Assembly (NCBI GenBank): GCA_046350295.1
Contig: JAXMAR010000015.1
Location: 1 to 64,000 of the forward strand
DNA: 64,000 bases
Origin: JAXMAR01 sp046350295
GTDB lineage: Bacteria; Planctomycetota; Planctomycetia; Gemmatales; Gemmataceae
Direction of reading: 5' to 3'
Shown here: positions 34,729 through 41,555 of the stretch, one piece after another
Layout: each line of letters opens with the position of its first letter
Numbering within the stretch: the first letter of the stretch is position 1
Translations under genes and position numbers: made by a program
The notes under the pieces: generated by a model
The model's database searches: none
Seen by the model: the letters and a program-made list of their open reading frames with translations, nothing else
Told to the model about the DNA's origin: nothing

Positions 34729-36288
34729 TCACGCTTCCTCCGGGTCCAAGCGAAGCTCCTGTTTGCAAACGGGATAGGGCGCCTCTTCGGATGGCGCCGC
34801 GGGAATCGCTTCCTGCGCCAGTCCGGGAAACCGGCGCCGCAGATAGCCGAACCACAGAGCGAGCAACACGAGGATCGTCCCGCCGACGATCCACAGCGCG
34901 ATCTCATTGGGTGGCTGGACGCCGATGATGAAGAGCAGCACGCACCAGGCGCAGCTCACCACGGCCAGCGGACGGTACCATTTGCCGACGTGCCATGGTC
35001 CCAGCTTCTCCTGCAATCGGTCATAGGCGCGCAGGCTGGCGAAGGTCGGCAACACGTAAGCGAGGTAGAGGAAGATGGCGCAGACGGCGGCAATCACGTT
35101 GTAATCCGGCAGGGCGAGGAGGGCGACCACCCCGGCGGCGCTCCAGATCGCCGCCGACGGCGTGCGATGCCGGCCGATACGGCTCAGCGCGGTCGAGAAG
35201 GGAAGCCCCCGATCACGGGCGAAGGCCCAGGTCATGCGCGACACCGAAGTCAACGTCGCCAGGCTGCACAGGTACATGGAGGCGCCCAGGCCGATGTAGA
35301 GACCCGTGCGGACGAAGCGCCACTCGTCCGGGATGATGGCCCGCAAGACATGGAAGAACATCAGGTTCCCCTTGCCCGCCGCCTCCTCCATGTCCGGGAT
35401 GGCGAGCACCAGGGCGCTGAGCATGATCCAGCCGGTGGCGCCCGAGAGCATGACGCCGCGGACAATCGCGCGCGGCACATTGCGGCCCGGGTCGACCGTC
35501 TCCTCGATTGTCTGCGCCGGAGCGTCGAACCCGGTGATGGTGTAGGCAGGAAGCATCAGGCCGAGCGCGAACAGCCAGGCCACGTCGGTCGTCGCCGGCC
35601 AGGTGGGGTTGGCCTCCGGACGGCCGCCGAAATTGTCGAACCTCCAGAGCCGGGTGAAATCGGCCCCTGAGCCGTTCGTGAGGCCGAAGACGACGAGGAC
35701 AAGAGTGAGCAGGACCACCATGGCGACGATGAGATAGCCGCTGATGTCGAGGAGGCGAGCGGTGAGGCGGATGCCGCGGTGGTTGATGAACGCTTGCGAG
35801 GCCGTCATGAGGATGACGACGCCGCAGCGGAGCCAGCCGTCGAGTTCATTGGGGTCGTAGCCGCCGACGCGGGCATAGGCGGCGGCGATGAAGTTGAAGG
35901 CGCCGGCGTTGACGGCGGCGATGGCGGCGGCCAGGCCGATCAGGCCCAGGCAAGCGGTGGCCCAGCCCCAGCCGCGGCCACCCAGGATGGAGGCCCAGAG
36001 GTACGGGCCGCCGGCGCGCGGGAAGGCGGACGCGAGCTGGCCCATCGTGAGCGCCACGGCGAGGGCGCCCAGGCAGCCGAGCGGCCAGCCGAAGCCGATC
36101 GCCGCCCCGCCGACGCTGCCGAAGGCGATGTAGAAGGACGTGACGCCGCCGGCGACGATGCAGATGGTGGACATCGCCAGGGCGAAGCTGGTGAAGGGCC
36201 CGATGCCGCCGGCGTCGAGACCGGCGGCGGCGCCGCCGGGCGCGGTTGTCGCCGGCGGAGTCGCGTCGCGTGCGTCTTGGACAGCCAT
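34729..36288 (-). CDS. APC-superfamily amino acid/amine permease
   Basis: 519 residues with about twelve membrane spans, starting GGIGPFTSFALAMSTICIVA. The APC signature region is SFYIAFGSVGGAAIGFGWPL followed by ALTMGQLASAFPRAGGPYLW, and later YTITGFDAPAQTIEETVDPGRNVPRAI, a motif of the amino acid-choline transporter branch. The tail is soluble and acidic. ATG at 36288 follows GAAGGAGAACGC. In the eut context choline or ethanolamine is a plausible cargo, but substrate cannot be read from the sequence. The kinase-like gene begins 51 bases after its stop. Confidence 0.8.
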   Translation of the reverse strand: MAVQDARDATPPATTAPGGAAAGLDAGGIGPFTSFALAMSTICIVAGGVTSFYIAFGSVGGAAIGFGWPLGCLGALAVALTMGQLASAFPRAGGPYLWASILGGRGWGWATACLGLIGLAAAIAAVNAGAFNFIAAAYARVGGYDPNELDGWLRCGVVILMTASQAFINHRGIRLTARLLDISGYLIVAMVVLLTLVLVVFGLTNGSGADFTRLWRFDNFGGRPEANPTWPATTDVAWLFALGLMLPAYTITGFDAPAQTIEETVDPGRNVPRAIVRGVMLSGATGWIMLSALVLAIPDMEEAAGKGNLMFFHVLRAIIPDEWRFVRTGLYIGLGASMYLCSLATLTSVSRMTWAFARDRGLPFSTALSRIGRHRTPSAAIWSAAGVVALLALPDYNVIAAVCAIFLYLAYVLPTFASLRAYDRLQEKLGPWHVGKWYRPLAVVSCAWCVLLFIIGVQPPNEIALWIVGGTILVLLALWFGYLRRRFPGLAQEAIPAAPSEEAPYPVCKQELRLDPEEA

Positions 36289-36312
36289 GCGTTCTCCTTC
36301 GAAGCGACCTAA

Positions 36313-36756
36313 CTATCGCAGGTTGATCGAATGTCTGCAAAAGGGACAAGGCGCCTTTCCGGCAAACCGTTCTGGTATTCCCAACCAATGACGGCACTTC
36401 GGGCATCGGACCCCTACCTCGGTGGAGAGACGTTTTGGCGCAAGAACAGAGACGCCGAGGAAAAACCCCGCAACGGAGCCGAGGAAGGCGCCGACAAGAT
36501 AACGGATGATGACCACGAGGCCGCCGTCCACGCCGCGGTGGGCTCGCACTGGATCCATGGAGTTATAGACGGCGGCGCCGAGCAGCCCGACACCGATGCC
36601 GACGAGACTGCAGACGCAGCCGGCGCCCCACTCCCCTCCCTTGTGCGCCCGGGCGCGGAAAAACGGCGAGCGACAGTCGGGGCAGAAGCCCTTACCCGTA
36701 GGCCATGCGGGCAACGTGATGCTGAATCGGCATTGCAGGCACTGAAACTCGGGCAC
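36313..36756 (-). CDS. Zinc-ribbon membrane protein
   Basis: 147 residues from a GTG start preceded by CGGAG. Two zinc-ribbon knuckles flank a membrane region: FQCLQCRFS and GFCPDCRSPF at residues 4-32, and VRCPKCRHW and APCPFCRHS at 117-143. Two hydrophobic segments lie between (GCVCSLVGIGVGLLGAAVY and YLVGAFLGSVAGFFLGVSVL). Proteins of this layout are common and uncharacterised in planctomycetes. Two smaller relatives are at 38380 and 40382. Confidence 0.62.
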   Translation of the reverse strand: MPEFQCLQCRFSITLPAWPTGKGFCPDCRSPFFRARAHKGGEWGAGCVCSLVGIGVGLLGAAVYNSMDPVRAHRGVDGGLVVIIRYLVGAFLGSVAGFFLGVSVLAPKRLSTEVGVRCPKCRHWLGIPERFAGKAPCPFCRHSINLR

Positions 36757-36802
36757 GGGCTGCTCCGGGTGAGCGTCTTCTTTGTTGGTAGAGCAGATGT
36801 TC

Positions 36803-38265
36803 TCAGTTAACGCTGCGCGACCAAAAAAGGTCCCACTGCGTGGTCTCGCTGCGGAATAGGGCGCGCAGGTGGCACATGTCGTTGGTACCGGGCTCGCGCC
36901 AGCGCATGCCAGCCAGTTTCAGGCGCTGGCCCACCACGGTCTTACAGGCTGACTCGACAGAACCGGAGCCGATGCACCAGCCATTGGCCAAGTACGTCGG
37001 GTAGTCCATGCGGTGGAGGTTGCTCCTCACGTAGCCGAGTGTGACCTCACTGTTCTCGTACAGCCGGTTTTCGCGGGGCAACTCCAGCTTTTCCAGTTCC
37101 CCGAGCAAGCGCCTGGCCGCCTTCATGCTTCAGAGTGTGACACCATGATGTCATTAGGCTCTGACGCCGATCCTCGTCGACCGGATACAAAGCCTTGCTC
37201 AACTCCCCGGGGGGGTATTCGGTAACGTGCCAGAAATCGAGGATCAGCACCAAGTCGCGGGGGAAGTTCCTCCGCAAAGCCCAAGCCATTGCCGCCGTCG
37301 GTCAGACCGGATCCACTGCTCCGCACGGTTCATCCCCACCTGGCCCCCCTGGCGACGCAGTTGCAGGCCGAGTTCGTCCAGGTCATACAAGCCCGCCAAG
37401 TAACGCGCTTGCATTTTCGTTCGGACGGGCGGCCGGATGCGGATGACCCAGAGGCAGGTCGGGGACCGGGTTGAATATCATCGCTACATACGGCATCCGT
37501 CCCTCGGCCGCGCCTCCGCCAAACGCTCGCTGCCGCACGCCCGTCGCGTCGATGCTCGCGTAGCGCACGTGCGGCCCCGGCGTCCCAGCCAATCCCACGG
37601 CGTCGGTCCGCCCAGCACCTTCTTCTCCAGGAGCAACTGGTCCAGACGCTGGCCTGCCGCTTCACTGGTCCGCTGCACCGTCGACTCCGATAGCCGCAAC
37701 GCCGCCAGCTTCGCGTCGCCTTCGCCGCGGCCTCTTCGAAGCTGTTGCAGAGCGTTCCCGCCAACGTCGTCAATTCCTCCGCCGCTGGCGTGAGCGCTTG
37801 GCCGTCAGCCCAACCTCCTGATCCCAGGGCGTCAGGCCGCCGCAACGATGGCAATAGTAGAAGCGCGGCGAAAGCAGATGGGACCCAGGATGCTCAACGG
37901 CTGCAGCCGACGATATCCCTGAAACTCAGCGGTCTGGCCGCAGTGTGGACAGGTCACTCCCGATCCTTGATAGCCGTTTTTTTTCGCAGATGCTCTTCGT
38001 AAACCTTGGCTCCCACCTGCAAGAGAATGTCGCGCACTTGGAAACTCGGTCTTGCCAAACAGCTCTCTATCCGGCTTGCCCACCATAAGCCGCGCTGGGC
38101 TGGCGATCTCCTTCTCCATCGCCTGCCGAATTCTGGCTTCGGTTTTGGCTTCCTGTTCTTGAGCGGGGGCAGATGCGTGTCCACGAGGTGTTGTCTCCTT
38201 GGCTTCGATCCCCCAATCCTTTCCGGCACTGGCTTGTGTACAAACATTCCACCAACTTTTCAGCT
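36803..38265 (-). mobile_element. ISKra4-type transposase relic
   Basis: A single transposase can be followed from right to left through changing frames. It begins MEKEIASPARLMVGKPDREL, KVYEEHLRKK-type and VTCPHCGQTAEFQGYRR (zinc knuckle), then FYYCHRCGGLTPWDQE-like, LTPAAEELTTLAGTLCNSFE, RLSESTVQRTSEAAGQRLDQ, ASIDATGVR, GRMPYVAMIFNP, RNFPRDLVLILDFWHVTEY, LGYVRSNLHRMDYPTYLANG, and GWCIGSGSVESACKTVVGQR, closing MRWREPGTNDMCHLRALFRS and a stop at 36803. The DFWH and GSGSVESACK blocks mark the ISKra4 group. At least six frame breaks. I found no convincing terminal inverted repeats or target duplication. Confidence 0.72.
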
Positions 38266-38379
38266 GCCCACCCGGCTGCTCCTAGGCGAGACGTTTCGTT
38301 CCGCTCCTTGGGTCTGCTTCTCGATCACTGATGTTTCGCGGTTGAGTTCTCCTCGTAGCGTCTATGTAGTTCCTGTGTT

Positions 38380-38586
38380 TCACATGTATCCCATATGCGA
38401 CAAGCTTTCGTCTAGCCATCGCACGAAAAGCCAAATGCCAAGCGCGATGAGACCAAGAACAATACCCACGATAAGAAGGGCGATGCCGCCCCCGGTCCGG
38501 GATGCGGACTCGCACTTGGGGCATGCGACCTGTCCTCCGTACCGTTCGAAGGTCGCCCCGCAATGGACGCACTTGTAGAGTTCCAC
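38380..38586 (-). CDS. Small zinc-ribbon membrane protein
   Basis: 68 residues from a GTG start with AAGGAG six bases upstream. The N-terminal knuckles YKCVHCGATF and VACPKCESAS form one zinc ribbon; a single span follows (GGIALLIVGIVLGLIALGIW), then a short charged end. It follows eutH by 19 bases on the same strand and may be cotranscribed. Function unknown. Confidence 0.6.
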   Translation of the reverse strand: MELYKCVHCGATFERYGGQVACPKCESASRTGGGIALLIVGIVLGLIALGIWLFVRWLDESLSHMGYM

Positions 38587-38604
38587 GCTTTCTCCTTCTC
38601 AAAG

Positions 38605-39858
38605 TTAAATCGGGACGGTCGCCATTTCCGGGTCGCGCATCTCGTCGCATGGAACGCTTTCCGACACTTCCTTCTCCGCCAGCTCCAGCGCCTTGGGGAC
38701 CGACAGCCGGTACGCGATCAAAAACCCGCATGCGCCGCCGCCGAGCTTGCCGAGCATAACGGCGAGGATGAGGTTCGGCTGGAAGTTGGCCGTGAAAGAA
38801 AGGTGATCGCCGAAGAGGAACGCCGAGCAGACGGAGAAGGCGATGACCAGCACCTTGTCCTTGGGCCGCATGTCCTTCACGAGGCGGAACATGGCCAGGA
38901 TGTTGGCGGCGGCGGCGAGCAGGCCGGCGGCGCCCTCGGGGGCGAGGCCGAGACGATTGCCTAGCCGGCCGATCGGGCCCGCGAGGTACTTCTGCAGCAG
39001 GTAGACCATCGGAAAGGCCCCGGCCAGCATGATGCCGATGTAGCCGGCGATCTCCAGCGCCCGGAGCGGGGCGGCGGTATCCTCCACCCCGATGATCGGA
39101 TCGAAGCCCCAGTAGTCGCCGAAGATGTGCGTGAAGTACTGCACGATCGAGAAGGCGAGCACGAGCTTGAGGATGATGTCCAGCCCCCGGCCAAACGCCA
39201 TGAAGCCGCGGATCATGGCGTCCGGGAAAAGGCGCAGACCGAGCGCCAGGGCGCTGACGAGAATCGCGAGCGGCAGCAGGTTGAGAAGCAGCGTCCCCCA
39301 GGTGAGGCCCAGGGTGGCCGTGGCGGCCGTCGCCTGGGTGGCGGCGTCGACGCGAACGTCCGGCTGAAGGAGGACAAGGAGAGCCGAGGCGATGCCGACG
39401 CCGAGCGGGATGGACAGGAGGCCGGACATGACGCCGAGCGCCATGTACTTGTGGTCGCGCTTCTGCAGCATGGCGAGGCCGACCGGGATGGAGAAGACGA
39501 TCGTCGCCCCGGCCATGTACCCCGCCATCATGGCCATGATCCAGCTTTCGCGGGTGGCGGCGAGTCGCTGCGCCAGTTGATAGCCGCCCATGTCGACGGC
39601 GATGAAGGAGGTGGCGGCCATGGCCGGGTCGGCGCCGATGCTGGAATAGGCGGCGCCGAAGACGACGCGGACGATCTGCTGGAGATACGGCAAGGAGGCC
39701 ATGATGCCGGCGACGGGGATGAAGATGTAGCCGATGGAGTGCAGGCCGGCGAGGAACTCCTTGCCGAGGCCCTCGTCGTCGCGGAAGCAGGAAGCGACGG
39801 CGCCCGCGACGGCGCAGAGCATGACGATGGCGATGACGACTGTGCCGATGATTTCCAT
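38605..39858 (-). CDS. eutH: Ethanolamine permease EutH
   Basis: 417 residues, about ten membrane spans. The N-terminus MEIIGTVVIAIVMLCAVAGA and the following FLAGLHSIGYIFIPVAGIMA, SFIAVDMGGYQLAQRLA, MMAGYMAGATIVFSIPVGLA and FSVCSAFLFGDHLSFTANFQ are typical EutH motifs. EutH imports ethanolamine when it is scarce or protonated. The start at 39858 is preceded by GAGAGGGC. It lies upstream of the APC permease and other eut genes on the same strand, but an IS relic and two small genes separate them, so one transcript is doubtful. Its first 24 bases are duplicated at 41293-41316. Confidence 0.9.
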   Translation of the reverse strand: MEIIGTVVIAIVMLCAVAGAVASCFRDDEGLGKEFLAGLHSIGYIFIPVAGIMASLPYLQQIVRVVFGAAYSSIGADPAMAATSFIAVDMGGYQLAQRLAATRESWIMAMMAGYMAGATIVFSIPVGLAMLQKRDHKYMALGVMSGLLSIPLGVGIASALLVLLQPDVRVDAATQATAATATLGLTWGTLLLNLLPLAILVSALALGLRLFPDAMIRGFMAFGRGLDIILKLVLAFSIVQYFTHIFGDYWGFDPIIGVEDTAAPLRALEIAGYIGIMLAGAFPMVYLLQKYLAGPIGRLGNRLGLAPEGAAGLLAAAANILAMFRLVKDMRPKDKVLVIAFSVCSAFLFGDHLSFTANFQPNLILAVMLGKLGGGACGFLIAYRLSVPKALELAEKEVSESVPCDEMRDPEMATVPI

Positions 39859-39893
39859 GGGCCCTCTCTGGCTTGCAGCCTTCTCTTGGTGAC

Positions 39894-40223
39894 CTACTCG
39901 GCGGCGCCAAATCGTGACGACCACGATTGGCGCGCTTGGTTCGCGACTTCAGCGACTCTCCGAATCGCCTCGTCAACATCCAGGCGCTTCCCGGCAACGA
40001 CTTGGGAGATTGTCTGTAGCGCCAATTGAGCCCGAGCGAACCCCAGACACTGATACCAAAACTCGTCCTTGTGCTTCTCGAGAAGCGGCAGAAGGAGCCC
40101 CGCCCGGTAACCATACTCGCCGACCATCCAAAGCAAGGCTTCCAGGTGCGGCTCTGTCAGGTTTTCCGCCCATCTCGTGTACTTTTTCGATGCGAGTCGC
40201 TTGCGAAAACTATCCGAGAACAT
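39894..40223 (-). CDS. Hypothetical protein, all-helical
   Basis: 109 residues from an ATG with TGGAGG nine bases upstream. It is helical and charged: FRKRLASKKYTRWAENLTEP, LEALLWMVGEYGYRAGLLLP, LLEKHKDEFWYQCLGFARAQ, VAGKRLDVDEAIRRVAEVAN. No signal peptide or domain is recognisable. It precedes eutH by 35 bases on the same strand. Confidence 0.55.
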   Translation of the reverse strand: MFSDSFRKRLASKKYTRWAENLTEPHLEALLWMVGEYGYRAGLLLPLLEKHKDEFWYQCLGFARAQLALQTISQVVAGKRLDVDEAIRRVAEVANQARQSWSSRFGAAE

Positions 40224-40381
40224 GGCGAACACCTCCAAAAAGACCGTGCGCCCACGCCGAAGAGGATCGGAGACAAGGATCGGCCGTTCATGAACCAACA
40301 GGTTTCCGCCACAACCAATCCCGTCGCTGCCACCGATGCCGCACAGACGAGCGGCATCCGAGAACGGGTCGAGCTTGAACC

Positions 40382-40633
40382 TCAGGTCGCCACGGGCCTC
40401 CCGCAGAAGGGGCACATCACCTTTTCGCGGGACGCACTCTCCTCTTCGTCTGAAGGAAAGAACCGGGTATGGCAGTCGGGGCATTGGATCTTGCGACGGC
40501 CCTCGCCAAAAGCATCGGCATTGCGAGTGGAGCCCCTTGTGGCGACGCAGACGATCACGACGATTGCGACAATGACCAATATCGCCACAATTGGACCAAG
40601 GATGATCCAATACAAAAAGCTCCAATCCCCCAT
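40382..40633 (-). CDS. Small membrane protein with C-terminal zinc ribbon
   Basis: 83 residues from the ATG at 40633. One strong membrane span (LGPIVAILVIVAIVVIVCVA) comes first, then a ribbon with IQCPDCHTRF and VMCPFCGRPV. It is the reverse order of the protein at 38380. The stretch 40224-40381 has a signal-like fragment (VAATGLVVAETCWFMNGRSL) resembling the start of the gene at 41277, likely decayed. Confidence 0.5.
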   Translation of the reverse strand: MGDWSFLYWIILGPIVAILVIVAIVVIVCVATRGSTRNADAFGEGRRKIQCPDCHTRFFPSDEEESASREKVMCPFCGRPVAT

Positions 40634-40704
40634 CTCTCTGCCGCCGTGCGCGAAGAGCATAACCACCTGGGCCTTTCGTTTCGGACAGGCGTGTTACCTC
40701 CGGG

Positions 40705-41277
40705 TTATTTGCGAGTTGCGACGACCTTCACGGAACCGTCCTGAATGTCCTCCTTGCCGAAGATCCGCATACGGGAGCGAGTTTCCTCAAAACCATGGTC
40801 GGTCACGACCGTTCTGCCGCCGCTATCTTGCCCGTGGCGCAAGCTAAAACGCTCGCAGGACCAATTCATGGCGCGCGCTGCCGGGTCCCATTTTCCAATC
40901 ACGGACTCGAACGGAAAGTCCGAGCACATGCCTCGTCGCCGGTAGACCTTCCTGTCCTGGTCGTATGAAATGGAATAGCTGTATGTCACACTGCCATGCG
41001 AGCCTGCCACAAGAAGCTCGGCGTCACTGATCCAGGACACCTTCAACTCGCCCTTGGCGATGACAGGTACCGGCTTGGCCTCCTTCCGCTCGAACGACGC
41101 GAACGATTGCGGCTCGCTCGTTGTCACCTCGGTCTTCCATTCGCCAACCATGGGTTGGAGGACGGTCATTTCCGGGACAGGACGGCGGTGGGATGCACAC
41201 AGGAACCAGCAGGTCCCGGCCACGCCCAAGCCCGCCACCAAGAATGCCACGCAGATGACTAGGAACCGGCGCTTCAT
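40705..41277 (-). CDS. Membrane-anchored/exported hypothetical protein, DUF1579-like
   Basis: 190 residues. ATG at 41277 follows GAGGAGTGACATCCG. The N-terminus is a signal or anchor (FLVICVAFLVAGLGVAGTCW). The body reads as a beta-barrel-like module: LQPMVGEWKTEVTTSEPQ, KGELKVSWISDAELLVAGSH, YSYSISYDQDRKVYRRRGMC, IGKWDPAARAMNWSC and DGSVKVVATRK. The opening GEWK and the YD..KVYRR..... GKWD pattern resemble DUF1579-type proteins that may bind lipids or small ligands. Function unknown. Confidence 0.55.
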   Translation of the reverse strand: MKRRFLVICVAFLVAGLGVAGTCWFLCASHRRPVPEMTVLQPMVGEWKTEVTTSEPQSFASFERKEAKPVPVIAKGELKVSWISDAELLVAGSHGSVTYSYSISYDQDRKVYRRRGMCSDFPFESVIGKWDPAARAMNWSCERFSLRHGQDSGGRTVVTDHGFEETRSRMRIFGKEDIQDGSVKVVATRK

Positions 41278-41283
41278 CGGATG

Positions 41284-41316
41284 TCACTCCTCGATCACTG
41301 TGCCGATGATTTCCAT
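41284..41316 (-). other. Duplicated 5' end of eutH forming a 10-codon ORF
   Basis: The minus strand reads MEIIGTVIEE and a stop. The first 22-23 bases match the eutH start at 39836-39858 almost exactly, and upstream GCCCAATGG also resembles GCCCATGG. The reading frame ends six bases before the ATG of the gene at 41277, whose ribosome site it contains. It marks one edge of a segment inserted ahead of eutH, or a duplication. Confidence 0.6.
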
Positions 41317-41344
41317 TGGGCAATACTCTTCATTCCCTGTTAGA

Positions 41345-41542
41345 AGCCCCAACGGGGCGACAGCTAATAGCCAGGGGCGTCAGCCCCTGGCCCGCAGACC
41401 GCGCTGCGCCAAAAGCCCCGAAGGGGCGACAGTGCCGATGGCGGGACACGGTTTCTACCGCCCCTCCGGGGCTTGGCGGGTCGCCGGGGCGATGTTCCAG
41501 GGGCTCACGCCCCTGGCTATTGGCTGTCGCCCCGTTGGGGCT
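41345..41542. repeat. 198-bp near-perfect palindrome with 46-bp arms
   Basis: Arms 41345-41390 and 41497-41542 are complementary at 44 of 46 positions. Each arm is itself built of short palindromes (AGCCCCAACGGGGCGACAG and CCAGGGGCGTCAGCCCCTGG). The centre holds a variant AGCCCCGAAGGGGCGACAG (near 41421-41440) and CGCCCCTCCGGGGCT (near 41460-41473). It fills the gap after the kinase gene at 41556. The layout resembles a non-autonomous palindromic element. Confidence 0.9.
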
Positions 41543-41555
41543 CAGATCGCAATCG

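Noticed and set aside
38605..41316. Cobalamin riboswitch ahead of eutH
   Set aside because: I looked for a B12-box-like conserved core upstream of eutH and saw none; the gap is only 35 bases to the next gene.
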